Source of the DNA: JAXMAR01 sp046350295
GTDB lineage: Bacteria; Planctomycetota; Planctomycetia; Gemmatales; Gemmataceae
Reading direction: 5' to 3'
Length of the DNA: 49,350 nt
Assembly: GCA_046350295.1 (NCBI GenBank)
Contig: JAXMAR010000053.1
Span: 1 to 49,350, forward strand
A model generated the notes under the pieces. The model saw only the letters and a program-made list of their open reading frames with translations. It searched no databases and had not been told where the DNA came from. This document shows positions 8,823-17,342 of this stretch, one piece after another. Position numbers and translations under genes: made by a program. Within the stretch, counting starts at the first letter, position 1, and every line of letters starts with the position of its first letter.

Positions 8823-9923
8823 ATGGCCGAGGAGTCGATCAGCGCCCCGGCAACGGCCCAGAAGATCACCTTGCCGATCATCGTGAACGGCCGGATCGGC
8901 AAGCCGGGGTCATGGGACGTATTTCAGTTCGAGGGGAAGCGCGGGCAGAACATCGTGGCGGAAGTGCGGGCCCGGCGGCTCGATTCGCCGCTCGACTCCG
9001 TGCTCAAGCTGACCGACGCCGGCGGCAAGGTCCTCGCGTTCAACGACGACTGGGAAGACAAGGCCCAGGGGCTGGACACCCACCACGCCGATTCCTACCT
9101 TCGGGCGACTCTCCCCGCGGATGGCGCTTACTACGTACACATCGGGGATGGCCAAGGACGGGGCAGCGTCGCTCACGCCTACCGTCTGCGCGTCAGCGCT
9201 CCCCATCCCGATTTCGAGCTGCGGGTGACGCCGTGCAGCATCAACGCTCGGCCGGGCTCCACCCTGGCCATCACGGTCCATGCGGTGCGCAAGGACGGGT
9301 TCGCGGGCGAAATCAACCTGGCCTTCACGTATTCCCCCGTGGATTTCGCCCTCGATGGGGCGAAGGTGCCGGCAGGGCAGGACATGGTCCGGGTCGCGCT
9401 CCATGTCCCCACGACGGTCCGGCCCAGGCCGGTCAATCTCGTCCTGGAGGGGCGCGCGCTGATCGACGGCAAGAAGGTGGTCCGGGTCGCGACTCCCGCC
9501 GAAGACATGATGCAGGCGTTCATCTACCACCATCTTGTCCCGGCCAACGACCTGCTGGTCACCGTCAGCGGCTCGGCGCGCGCGCGTTTTGCGGCGCGGC
9601 TGCTGGACCCGGGCCCGATCAAGTTGCGGGCGGGGGGAACGGCGCAGGTTCGGATCGCCATTCCGCGCTCAGCGTCGGCCGGCAAGATTGAACTGATCCT
9701 GAGCGACCCTCCCGACGGCATCTCGCTCAAGAAAACGGTGCTGAACGAGGAGGGCGCGATCCTGCTGCTCTACGCTGACGGCGAGAAGGTCAAGCCGGGG
9801 TTGAGGGGCAACCTGATCGTCGAGGCCTACCCGGATTCAGGCAAGGGAGCGGCCGCACGGGCGCGAACGCCTCTGGGCGCCTTGCCGGCCATTCCGTTCG
9901 AGGTAATGAAACTGAGCCGGTAG
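8823..9923 (+). CDS. Intact C-terminal part of PPC-domain secreted protein
   Basis: A continuous 366-codon frame that carries on the protein begun at 7742; the ATG at 8823 is internal to the original gene. Residues about 18-125 form a bacterial pre-peptidase C-terminal (PPC) domain. The pattern is GKPGSWDVFQFEGKRGQ, then DSVLKLTDAGGKVLAFNDD and DSYLRATLPADGAYYVHIGD, the usual jelly-roll strand order. The remaining residues are Ig-like or beta-rich repeats without an enzyme motif. Family knowledge places such proteins outside the cytoplasm, often next to DUF1549/DUF1553 and DUF1501 genes, which is the arrangement here. Unlike the sequence upstream, this portion shows no frameshift. The stop at 9921 is followed 43 bases later by the start of the flavoprotein gene. 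Confidence 0.7.
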   Translation: MAEESISAPATAQKITLPIIVNGRIGKPGSWDVFQFEGKRGQNIVAEVRARRLDSPLDSVLKLTDAGGKVLAFNDDWEDKAQGLDTHHADSYLRATLPADGAYYVHIGDGQGRGSVAHAYRLRVSAPHPDFELRVTPCSINARPGSTLAITVHAVRKDGFAGEINLAFTYSPVDFALDGAKVPAGQDMVRVALHVPTTVRPRPVNLVLEGRALIDGKKVVRVATPAEDMMQAFIYHHLVPANDLLVTVSGSARARFAARLLDPGPIKLRAGGTAQVRIAIPRSASAGKIELILSDPPDGISLKKTVLNEEGAILLLYADGEKVKPGLRGNLIVEAYPDSGKGAAARARTPLGALPAIPFEVMKLSR

Positions 9924-9966
9924 AATATCTCCAGCGCTGGACGCGAAGGGAAGCAGGGGAGCGACG

Positions 9967-10965
9967 ATGAACCTGGCGACGACGTACATGGGTTTTGAAT
10001 TGCCCCACCCCGTGATCCCCGGCTCCTCCCCGCTCGCGGACAACCTGGACGCCGTGAAGCGACTCGAGGACGCCGGGGCGCCGCTCATCATCTTGCGCTC
10101 GCTCTTCGAAGAGCAGCTGGCCCCCGAAGGGATCAACGTCGAGCTCGCCGACGGGGCGACGGCGGCCGGCGTCATCGAGACTCCGAGTTACCTTCCCGAG
10201 CCGCGCGAGTACGCGTTGCAGCCGGAGGAGTACCTGGAGCTTCTCCGCAAGACCAAGGCCGCTGTTTCCGTGCCGGTGCTCGGCTCGCTGAACGGCATCT
10301 CGGAATGGGGCTGGCTGCGCTTCGCGCGTCTGATGGAAGAAGCGGGAGCGGACGGTCTGGAGCTCAACCTCTATGAGGTGGCGACGGAGCCCGATCTGAC
10401 CGGGCAGGAGCTGGAACTCCAGCAGCTCGAAGTGGTGCGCGCCGTCAAGGAGACGATCAAGATCCCGGTGGCGGTGAAGCTGTCCCCGTTTTACGCGTCG
10501 ATTCCCAACTTTGCCCGCCAGCTCGACGAGTCCGGCGCCGATGCGCTCGTGCTGTTCAACCGCTTCTTCGAGCCGGACGTGGACGTGGAACGGCGCGAGC
10601 TGGCGCCGGTCAACCTGTCGAGCCCGTCGGACCTGTCGCTGCGGCTGCGCTGGACCGGCATCCTGGCGGGGAAGGTCAACGCGTCTCTCGCCGTGACGGG
10701 CGGCGTGTCTACCGCGGCGGATGTGGTCAAGGCCGTGCTGGTGGGCGCCCATGCGACCCAGATGGTCTCGGCACTGCTTCGGAACGGCCCCGCCTACCTG
10801 GCCCAGGTCCGCCTGGACCTGGAGCGCTGGCTGGAAGAGCATCAGGTCGAATGCCTTCGTGACATCCAGGGGACCCTGAGCCTCATGCGGTGCGAAGAAG
10901 CGGCGCCCTACCAGCGCGCCAACTACATTCGCCTGCTGCAAGGCTGGAGGCCGAGCAGGGCATAA
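9967..10965 (+). CDS. Dihydroorotate dehydrogenase-like flavoprotein
   Basis: A 332-residue FMN-dependent TIM barrel related to class 1 dihydroorotate dehydrogenases. It begins at ATG 9967 after AGGGGAGCGACG. Typical elements are the N-terminal TTYMGFELPHPVIPGSSPL segment (substrate/FMN loop), DGLELNLYEV, the lysine strand IPVAVKLSPFY, the VLFNRF strand, and the phosphate-binding VTGGVST followed by VGAHATQMVSALL. It belongs to a subgroup often annotated as dihydroorotate dehydrogenase-like protein, which in many bacteria coexists with a true PyrD. Its substrate is therefore uncertain, and the pyrD symbol is withheld. No pyrimidine gene lies nearby. Codon use and length are regular, and no damage is seen, in contrast with the genes immediately upstream. 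Confidence 0.87.
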   Translation: MNLATTYMGFELPHPVIPGSSPLADNLDAVKRLEDAGAPLIILRSLFEEQLAPEGINVELADGATAAGVIETPSYLPEPREYALQPEEYLELLRKTKAAVSVPVLGSLNGISEWGWLRFARLMEEAGADGLELNLYEVATEPDLTGQELELQQLEVVRAVKETIKIPVAVKLSPFYASIPNFARQLDESGADALVLFNRFFEPDVDVERRELAPVNLSSPSDLSLRLRWTGILAGKVNASLAVTGGVSTAADVVKAVLVGAHATQMVSALLRNGPAYLAQVRLDLERWLEEHQVECLRDIQGTLSLMRCEEAAPYQRANYIRLLQGWRPSRA

Positions 10966-11284
10966 GCGATGGGCGTCCATCGCCCTGGTAGGTACCTTGC
11001 GGCCATTCCGTTACGTGGCCGCCGCACGACACACCATTTCCGGCGTTCACAGCAATCGCAACGTAGTCCTTCACCATACTGTGCCAACATCTCGCTCTGT
11101 GCAGTTCCGCACAGCGAGCGGTTTCATGACAACGATCCGCCGGGCGTTTCCCGCCCAGATACTCGTTGAAACCAAGGTTTTTCTCGCTCAGCCGACGAAG
11201 AGGATTTCCTGCGAAGTTGGCGCGTTTGTTGCTCCTGGCGGTTCAGTCGCAAACTCGTCCCACGACGTTCCCGAGGAGACCGTC
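10966..11284 (+). other. Intergenic stretch with an imperfect hairpin
   Basis: These 319 bases hold no supported gene. An open frame runs through part of them into the DUF1559 gene, but its translation has no family features and precedes a perfect prepilin start. A hairpin can be drawn at 11091-11118: CTCG(CT)CTGTGC pairs with GCACAGCGAG around an AGTTCC loop, with a two-base bulge. No run of T follows, so it is not a clear terminator. It may be a leader or regulatory structure ahead of the DUF1559 gene. Confidence 0.35.
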
Positions 11285-12070
11285 ATGCCACGCCCCAGCC
11301 GTCGCCCGGCGTTCACGTTGATCGAACTGCTCGTCGTGATCGCCATCATCGCCATCCTGATCTCTCTGTTGGTGCCTGCGGTGCAGAAGGTTCGCGCCGC
11401 GGCGGCCCGTACGCAAAGCATCAACAACGCCAAGCAACTCGGCCTCGCCATGCACGGCTACCACGACGTTTTCAAACGCCTGCCCTACAACGGCGCCAGC
11501 AACGCCATGGGCAGCCCGTTCGTCAGGGGGTCGGGAAGTTGGGGCTACCAGATCCTGCCCTTCGTCGAACAGGAGCCCTTCTATCGCGCGCCCGATACCA
11601 CCACAGGCTTCCCGATCTTCCTGTGCGCCGGCCGCGGCCGGCCCCTCGTCGCTCTCACCGGTAACCCAGGGGCCTTCACCGATTTCGCCATCAATGCCTG
11701 GATCAACGACCCCTTCAGCGGCAACCTTGGCGCCATGGATCGCGGGGCCCGCATCGACACCCTCTCCGACGGCTCCAGCAACACCATCCTCATTGGCCAG
11801 ACCGCCATCGACCTGGGCGACTACCACGCCACCGACGGCGCCAACTGGAAGGAGCCCATCATCTACGGCGCCTTCGGCGGTAGCGGCCGCGCCGGCGTCG
11901 CCTGCATCCAGGACGCTCCCGGGATCGCTTTCGCCAACAATTGGGGTGGCCCCTTCGAAGGCGGCTCCATCGTTTGCATGGGCGACGGCTCGGTCCGCCA
12001 GATAGGCTTCGGGATCGACCTCACCGGCGCTCTCCGACCTGACGACGGCCTCGCGGCGCCCACCGACTAA
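11285..12070 (+). CDS. DUF1559 prepilin-like protein with type IV pilin-type leader
   Basis: A 261-residue protein starting at ATG 11285, just ahead of a class III signal: a short basic leader, then FTLIELLVVIAIIAILISLLVPAV. The prepilin peptidase would cut before Phe, leaving a hydrophobic N-terminal helix used for membrane anchoring and pseudopilus-like assembly. The typical DUF1559 continuation follows: QSINNAKQLGLAMHGYHD, then an H-X9-DG-like C-terminal part with the SNTILIGQT and MGDGSVRQIG motifs. Planctomycetes carry tens to hundreds of these paralogues; their function is unknown. The copy is slightly short compared with the usual 300 or so residues. A terminator-like hairpin and a small lipoprotein gene follow, an arrangement often seen with DUF1559 genes. 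Confidence 0.9.
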   Translation: MPRPSRRPAFTLIELLVVIAIIAILISLLVPAVQKVRAAAARTQSINNAKQLGLAMHGYHDVFKRLPYNGASNAMGSPFVRGSGSWGYQILPFVEQEPFYRAPDTTTGFPIFLCAGRGRPLVALTGNPGAFTDFAINAWINDPFSGNLGAMDRGARIDTLSDGSSNTILIGQTAIDLGDYHATDGANWKEPIIYGAFGGSGRAGVACIQDAPGIAFANNWGGPFEGGSIVCMGDGSVRQIGFGIDLTGALRPDDGLAAPTD

Positions 12071-12093
12071 GCCCTCCGCAAGCCCCGCCTCTT

Positions 12094-12126
12094 CCGGGAC
12101 CGCACGCGGCCCCGGCGTCTCTTTTC
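12094..12126 (+). terminator. Terminator-like hairpin after the DUF1559 gene
   Basis: CCGGG (12094-12098) pairs with CCCGG (12111-12115); an inner CCG/CGG extends the stem across an A-C mismatch. A pyrimidine tract with four T in a row follows. The stem is short, so termination may be partial, allowing expression of the lipoprotein gene just downstream. Confidence 0.35.
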
Positions 12127-12140
12127 CGCCAGGTGCTACC

Positions 12141-12539
12141 ATGCGATACATTGCCACTTGCCTGTTCGCCACTTTCCTACTCGTCGGCTGCAACAGCGAA
12201 GGTAAAATCACCGTCAAAGGCGTCGTGCGCGACAAGGACGGTCCGATCATCGCCAAGAAAACTGAGACCCTGAGCGTGTCAGCCCAGTACAAGGTGGGCG
12301 GCAAAACCAAGCTGGCCCCGGCCACACTCAAGGGCGACAGCTTTGAAGCTCAGGTGCCCGCCGACACGGACGTGCGTTTCATCGTCGAACTCACCCCCTA
12401 TCCGGGCGCCAAGGCGTCGCGGAAGGCGGTCAAGGGCTTTGGCCCCTCGGCGACGAGCCCTCTAACCTACCACACGACCGACAAAGCCATGCAGGAAGTC
12501 GTTCTCAACCTCCCCGCCAAAGTGGTTCAGCCCAAGTAG
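12141..12539 (+). CDS. Small predicted lipoprotein
   Basis: A 132-residue exported protein with a clear lipobox (FLLVGC, Cys at residue 17) after a short basic and hydrophobic signal. The mature part begins KITVKGVVRDKDGPI, which resembles the first strands of a carboxypeptidase-regulatory-like/transthyretin-type beta sandwich. It ends in LNLPAKVVQPK. Proteins like this commonly follow DUF1559 genes in Planctomycetes, as here (70 bases after the DUF1559 stop). Outer-membrane or periplasmic lipid anchoring is inferred; no function is known. Confidence 0.75.
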   Translation: MRYIATCLFATFLLVGCNSEGKITVKGVVRDKDGPIIAKKTETLSVSAQYKVGGKTKLAPATLKGDSFEAQVPADTDVRFIVELTPYPGAKASRKAVKGFGPSATSPLTYHTTDKAMQEVVLNLPAKVVQPK

Positions 12540-12600
12540 CCGTACGCTTCCTACCGACAGTCTTCGTATACGGTAAAACGGACACAGATAGGGCGGTCTG

Positions 12601-13989
12601 ATGCGAGAAGAATGGTCTCCGTCATCGTGGCGACAGAAGCGTCTCGACCAGCCGGTGACGTATCCCGATGCGGCGAGGCTGGAATCTGTGTTAACCGGGC
12701 TCGCGAATCTGCCGCCGCTCGTCACGAGCTGGGAAGTCGAAACCCTCAAGCGGCATCTTGCGGAGGCGAGCCGGGGTGAACGGTTTCTCTTGCAGGGCGG
12801 CGACTGCTCCGAGACTTTCGAGGAATGTGATGCGGCGACCATCGCTCGCAAGCTCAAGATCTTGCTGCAGATGAGCGTCATTCTCGTGTATGGCTGCAAG
12901 AAGCGCGTGACGCTCGTGGGCCGCTACGCGGGTCAGTACGCCAAGCCGCGTTCCTGCCTCACCGAGACACGCGAGGGGAAGACGCTGCCGAGCTATCGCG
13001 GCGACGCCGTCAATCGAATCGCGTTCACCGAGGCGGATCGCACGCCTGACCCGGAATTGCTGCTGCGCGGCTACCATTGCGCCGCGCTGACGCTCAACTT
13101 CATCCGCTCGCTAGTGCAAGGCGGGTTCGCCGACCTGCACCATACGGAGTACTGGGACCTGGGCTTTGTCCGGCATTCGCCCCAGGCCGCCGAATACCGC
13201 GGCATGCTGGAGCGGATCGCCGACGCCATCCGCTTCATGGAAACCTGCGCGACGGTTCCGGCGGGGGACCTCAATCGCATGGACTTCTTCACGAGCCATG
13301 AGGGGCACAACTTGTGGTACGAGCAGGCGCAGACGCGCCGGGTGCCGCGGCGTCAGGGGTGGTACAACCTCAGCACGCATTTCCCCTGGATCGGCGAGCG
13401 GACGCGCGCTCTCGACGGCGCGCACGTCGAGTATTTCCGCGGCATCGTGAACCCGGTCGCCGTCAAGGTTGGCCCGTCCATGGGCGCCGATGAGCTCCTG
13501 AGGCTCACGCGGATTCTCAATCCCGAGAACGAGCCGGGCCGGCTCACGCTGATTCATCGCTTTGGCGTGAAGAAGATCGCCGCCTGCCTGCCGCCTCTGA
13601 TCGCCGCGGTCCGCCAGGCCGGCCAACATGTGCTCTGGTGCTGCGATCCCATGCACGGCAACACGATCGCGGCCATGAGCGGCGTGAAGACGCGTCGGTT
13701 CGAGGACATTCTGGGGGAGCTCGAGCAGGCGTTCGCCATCCACCAGGAGGGCGGGTCCATTCTCGGCGGCGTCCATTTCGAGCTGACGGGGGAGGACGTC
13801 ACGGAGTGCACGGGCGGAGCGCGCGGATTGACGGAGGCGGACCTCGCCATGGCCTACAAGAGCCAGGTGGATCCGCGCCTCAATTACGAGCAGGCCATGG
13901 AAATGGCGCTGCTTGTGGCCCGGAGAATGCGCGCCGACGCCAGAGCCCCCTCCCCTGCCCCCGCCACTTTCTCGCATTACCCTTCTTGA
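12601..13989 (+). CDS. Class II 3-deoxy-7-phosphoheptulonate (DAHP) synthase
   Basis: Catalyses the first step of the shikimate pathway, condensing phosphoenolpyruvate and erythrose 4-phosphate in the cytoplasm. The 462-residue length and all class II (plant/Mycobacterium type) signatures are present: LLQGGDCSETF with the metal-binding Cys, VGRYAGQYAKPRS, PSYRGDAVN, TSHEGHNLWYEQA, RGIVNPVAVKVGPSM, HRFGVKKI, CDPMHGNT with the metal-ligand His, and FELTGEDVTECTGG with the metal-ligand Glu. The start at ATG 12601 follows AGGGCGG closely. The C-terminal Ala/Pro-rich tail is not conserved. It stands apart from other aromatic genes except the chorismatase homologue about 8 kb upstream. The ccm genes start 124 bases after it and are probably a separate unit. 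Identification is firm. Confidence 0.95.
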   Translation: MREEWSPSSWRQKRLDQPVTYPDAARLESVLTGLANLPPLVTSWEVETLKRHLAEASRGERFLLQGGDCSETFEECDAATIARKLKILLQMSVILVYGCKKRVTLVGRYAGQYAKPRSCLTETREGKTLPSYRGDAVNRIAFTEADRTPDPELLLRGYHCAALTLNFIRSLVQGGFADLHHTEYWDLGFVRHSPQAAEYRGMLERIADAIRFMETCATVPAGDLNRMDFFTSHEGHNLWYEQAQTRRVPRRQGWYNLSTHFPWIGERTRALDGAHVEYFRGIVNPVAVKVGPSMGADELLRLTRILNPENEPGRLTLIHRFGVKKIAACLPPLIAAVRQAGQHVLWCCDPMHGNTIAAMSGVKTRRFEDILGELEQAFAIHQEGGSILGGVHFELTGEDVTECTGGARGLTEADLAMAYKSQVDPRLNYEQAMEMALLVARRMRADARAPSPAPATFSHYPS

Positions 13990-14113
13990 CCAAGCTGACC
14001 AGGGCGCCCACGGATCGCTTTGGATTGACGCTACCCGCGGGGGTTGCTAGGCTCCCCGACCGGTGGATGGCGTTCCCGGAATTGGCCAATTCTCCCGTGA
14101 GGCCGTGGCCGCG

Positions 14114-14536
14114 ATGATTGCCAAAGTAAGACTCGCACTGGTCGTGGCGTCCCTGATAGGAGCGGTCGGGTACCTGGCGTTCCTAGGGTTCTCCACGACG
14201 TGGCAGTACTACGTGCTCGTTGACGAATGTCAGGAGCGGAGCGATCAGTTCGAGGGCAAGCGTCTGCGCGTTAGCGGCAAGGTGGCGAGCGGATCGCTTC
14301 AGATCACGGAGAACCGCCGCGAAGCCTCCTTTGTTCTGGATGGAGAAAAACACCGGATCGCCGTCGTTTGCTCGGGGCCGTTGCCGGATAACCTGGCGGA
14401 GCGCATGGACGTGGTGGTCGAGGGGGTGTTGCAGAGCGACGGCCACTTGCAAGGCCAGAAAGTAATAACGCGCTGCGCCAGCAAGTACGCCCCGGAAGGC
14501 GCCGCAGGTTCACCAGGGAAGCGGTCCCCTGCATGA
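14114..14536 (+). CDS. ccmE: Cytochrome c maturation heme chaperone CcmE, Cys (CxxxY) type
   Basis: Membrane-tethered periplasmic heme chaperone of System I, 140 residues from ATG 14114. An upstream in-frame ATG at 14063 adds 17 poorly conserved residues before the helix, so the shorter start is preferred. One membrane segment (about residues 6-27) is followed by an OB-fold domain with FEGKRLRVSGKV and MDVVVEGVLQSDG. The heme-attachment motif is CASKY (Cys121-x3-Tyr125), where the classical family has His-x3-Tyr. Cys-type CcmE is known from Desulfovibrio and some archaea, where the system lacks CcmH. It leads the cluster ccmE-F-A-B-C-D; ccmF starts 41 bases downstream. The variant is seen directly in the sequence; heme binding through Cys is inferred from the family. 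Confidence 0.9.
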   Translation: MIAKVRLALVVASLIGAVGYLAFLGFSTTWQYYVLVDECQERSDQFEGKRLRVSGKVASGSLQITENRREASFVLDGEKHRIAVVCSGPLPDNLAERMDVVVEGVLQSDGHLQGQKVITRCASKYAPEGAAGSPGKRSPA

Positions 14537-14577
14537 GTCCACGATCGATCGAACCGGGAACGTAACGGGGATCATGG

Positions 14578-16572
14578 ATGAGACTTGCCGGTCAGTTTTG
14601 CCTGCTCGCCACGCTGGTCTGCTCCGGCTATGCCGGTTTCGTCTATCTTGTTTACCACAGTCGGCAGCATCGTGTTTTGCGCCGCTTCGCCACCTTTTCC
14701 GGCTTGGCGGCCTGGCTGGCGTTGAGCGGGGTGGTGGTGGCCCTGGCCTACGGGCTGCTCACCAGGGATTTCAGCTTTGACTACGTAGCGCGCTATTCCA
14801 GCCGGCTCCTGTCCTGGCAGTACGCGCTCTCCGCGTTATGGGTCGGCCAGGCCGGTTCGCTGTTGCTCTGGGCGTGGATCTTGGCAGGCCTGTCCATCCT
14901 GTTCCGGTTTCTTCCCAGCGCCGACTCGACGCTGCGCGATTTCGCGTTCGGCCTGCTCATGCTGTTCCTGTCCTTCCTGGCGGGACTCATGGTCTTCACC
15001 GCGGACCCATGCCAGGCCAATCTCATCGTCCGCCAGGAGGGGCTCGGCCTGAGCCCCATTCTGCAGCATCCGTCGATGCTCATTCATCCGCCGGTAGTCT
15101 TCTTCGCCTACGCGGCGTGGACGATTCCTTTTGCCCTCGCGAGCGCGGCGCTGATTCACAACCGGCTCGACACCGCCTGGCTCCAGTTGGCCCGGCCGTG
15201 GGCCCTGTTGGCTTGGTCAGTGCTGGGGGTCGGCGTGCTCCTTGGGGCGCACTGGGCCTATCAGGAACTGGGCTGGGGGGGATACTGGGGTTGGGATCCG
15301 GTGGAAAACGGCTCGCTGCTGCCGTGGCTGACGGGGACCGCCTTCATCCACTGCCTCATGGCCTGGCGTCATCGCAATTGCCTCAAGAAGACCGCGGTGG
15401 CGCTGGCCATCCTCACGTTCGGCCTGTGCAATTTCGCCACGTTTCTGACGCGGAGCGGGATCTTCAGCAGCGTCCATGCCTTCAGTGAATCGCCGATCGG
15501 CTGGATGTTTCTGGCGCTGATGGCCGTGTTGCTGGCGGGAGGCGCCGGCCTGGTATTTCTGCGCCGTCAGGAGCTCGCGCCGCAGCGCGTGGCCAAGAGC
15601 CTGCTCGCCCGGGAAACGCTGGTCCTTGTCTCGACGTCGCTTTTCCTGCTGCTAACTTTGATCGTGCTGACGAGCACCCTGGTGGGTCCCATTTCGACCA
15701 TGCTCGGCCAGGCGATCCAGGTAAGCCCGTCCTTTTACGATCAGGCGCTTGTTCCCATCGGACTGCTCCTGGTGGCGATCACGTCCGCGGTCCCCTTGCT
15801 GCGCTGGGGGGAAGGCCCGGGGCAAGCGCAGCGGCGGATTCTGCTTCTGTGCCTCGCGGCGGGCGGCGGCGCCGTGGTCGTGGCTTATTGCGTCGGCTCA
15901 CGCGGTTTTTTGCCGCTGAGTGTGACCGGATTCGCTACCGTCGCGGTCGCTTCGTTCCTGGGAACGATTCTCTTCGATGCCCGCCGGCGGCGGCCGCATA
16001 GCAAGTGGCGCGGTTTGCTGGTGGCCTTGCGCGACGGACGCCCTCAATACATGGGCTATGTGGTTCATCTGGGTTTCATCGCGCTGGCGCTCGGCGTCAC
16101 CGGTTCGGCGCTCGGGAGTCGACGTCTGGAGCTGGACATGAGCGAGGGGGACATGGTGAACTGGGGAGGGCGGCAAATCCGCTACGTCCAGCTCGACCAG
16201 AGCGCCCTGCCCGACAAGCTGATTGCCGAGGCGGTGCTCGAAATCGCGAGCGACGGCGCTTCTCCCGTAACGCTGCGTCCGGCGCGGCATCTCCACCTGT
16301 TGCAGAACGAATGGACCACGGAGGTCGCCATCCACTCCACCTGGGGCGGCGATTTTTACACCATCCTCAACGCCGGCCTGGGGGACGGGAAAGTCGCTCT
16401 TACCTTCGTCGACAATCCGATGATTTGCTGGATCTGGCTCGGCGGCCTGGCGATGTCCCTAGGCGCCCTGGCGGCGATCCCGCCGGTGCGAAAACGTCCT
16501 GGCGTGAGCAAACCTGAAAACAAACAACAACACGACTCTCCCGGACAGGAGAGCGTCAAGCTGGCGGCATAA
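14578..16572 (+). CDS. ccmF: Cytochrome c heme lyase subunit CcmF
   Basis: Polytopic inner-membrane heme handling protein that receives heme from CcmE and attaches it to apocytochrome c at the periplasmic face. It has 664 residues, near the usual length, with about 15 hydrophobic segments. The tryptophan-rich WWD heme motif reads WGGYWGWDPVENGSLLPW (about residues 236-253). It is flanked by conserved histidine-containing helices (HPSMLIHPPVVFFAYAAW before, FIHCLMAWRHR after) and the FLTRSGIFSSVHAF segment. ATG 14578 follows AACGGGG; another ATG four bases earlier is in a different frame. No ccmH gene is present nearby, so the partner that reduces or presents the apoprotein is not evident. The C terminus is hydrophilic. 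Confidence 0.95.
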   Translation: MRLAGQFCLLATLVCSGYAGFVYLVYHSRQHRVLRRFATFSGLAAWLALSGVVVALAYGLLTRDFSFDYVARYSSRLLSWQYALSALWVGQAGSLLLWAWILAGLSILFRFLPSADSTLRDFAFGLLMLFLSFLAGLMVFTADPCQANLIVRQEGLGLSPILQHPSMLIHPPVVFFAYAAWTIPFALASAALIHNRLDTAWLQLARPWALLAWSVLGVGVLLGAHWAYQELGWGGYWGWDPVENGSLLPWLTGTAFIHCLMAWRHRNCLKKTAVALAILTFGLCNFATFLTRSGIFSSVHAFSESPIGWMFLALMAVLLAGGAGLVFLRRQELAPQRVAKSLLARETLVLVSTSLFLLLTLIVLTSTLVGPISTMLGQAIQVSPSFYDQALVPIGLLLVAITSAVPLLRWGEGPGQAQRRILLLCLAAGGGAVVVAYCVGSRGFLPLSVTGFATVAVASFLGTILFDARRRRPHSKWRGLLVALRDGRPQYMGYVVHLGFIALALGVTGSALGSRRLELDMSEGDMVNWGGRQIRYVQLDQSALPDKLIAEAVLEIASDGASPVTLRPARHLHLLQNEWTTEVAIHSTWGGDFYTILNAGLGDGKVALTFVDNPMICWIWLGGLAMSLGALAAIPPVRKRPGVSKPENKQQHDSPGQESVKLAA

Positions 16573-16592
16573 CCCTATGCCGGTTTTCTTGC

Positions 16593-17342
16593 ATGGTAAC
16601 GCCCCCCGCCATCAACGACGACCGCGCGACCGTTCAGGACGCAAGGGTCGCGCTGTGCGCTGCGGCTCCAGTCGCGCTGGAAGCGCGTGGATTGACGCTC
16701 GTGCGCGGCCGCCGGCCCGTGCTGCGCAATGTCGATGTGGCGGTGTCCGCGGGGGAAATGGTCGCCCTTCAAGGGGACAACGGCGCCGGAAAGACGACTC
16801 TTTTCCACTGCTTGACGGGCGCCCTGCGTCCCACGGGGGGCGAGGTCCGCTGGCTCGGCAAGCCGGCCGCGGGATATGCGGCGCATGGGCAGATCGGCTT
16901 CCTCGGGCACGAAAGCGGCCTCTATCTCGCCTTGACGGTCCGGGAGAACCTGATCTTCGCCGGCCGCATGTATGGGTTGGACCGGGTCGCGGATCGCGCT
17001 GAGCGGTTGCTGGAAACGATGGGCTTGCACCGCCTGCAGGAGCAACAAGCCGGTTGTCTGTCACGCGGGTTGAAGCAACGTCTGGCCATCGCCCGAGCGG
17101 TCATGCACGAGCCGCCCATCTTGTTGCTCGACGAGCCGTTCACGAGCCTGGACAGCGCCGGCCGCGATTTTCTCGGGTCATTCCTCTGCCATCTTCGAAG
17201 CAATGGCTGCGCGATTCTCGTCGCCAGTCACGAAGTGGACAAGCGTATGTTCGATCGGATCCTGGTCCTGAAAGGAGGCTGCTTGCACGCAGCGAACCAG
17301 ATAACCGAGCCGCGTCCTCCTTGCGACGCCTGGAGGTCGTGA
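16593..17342 (+). CDS. ccmA: Heme/CcmE-release ABC transporter ATPase CcmA
   Basis: Cytoplasmic ATPase of the CcmAB complex, which uses ATP to release holo-CcmE from CcmC. It has 249 residues with Walker A GDNGAGKTT (61-69), the signature LSRGLKQRLAIARA, Walker B ILLLDEPF, and a switch histidine in VASHEVDK. The first 28 residues precede the conserved ABC start and may be overannotated, since no strong ribosome site is seen before ATG 16593. Its stop codon overlaps the ccmB start by one base (TGATG at 17340-17344), indicating translational coupling. Confidence 0.93.
   Translation: MVTPPAINDDRATVQDARVALCAAAPVALEARGLTLVRGRRPVLRNVDVAVSAGEMVALQGDNGAGKTTLFHCLTGALRPTGGEVRWLGKPAAGYAAHGQIGFLGHESGLYLALTVRENLIFAGRMYGLDRVADRAERLLETMGLHRLQEQQAGCLSRGLKQRLAIARAVMHEPPILLLDEPFTSLDSAGRDFLGSFLCHLRSNGCAILVASHEVDKRMFDRILVLKGGCLHAANQITEPRPPCDAWRS

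Noticed and set aside
9929..9940. TCCAGCGCTGGA palindrome before the flavoprotein gene
   Set aside because: Twelve bases without a partner site or promoter; expected by chance in GC-rich DNA.
10997..11284. Upstream extension of the DUF1559 frame
   Set aside because: The prepilin leader at 11285 is a complete start; the extra 96 codons have no conserved features.
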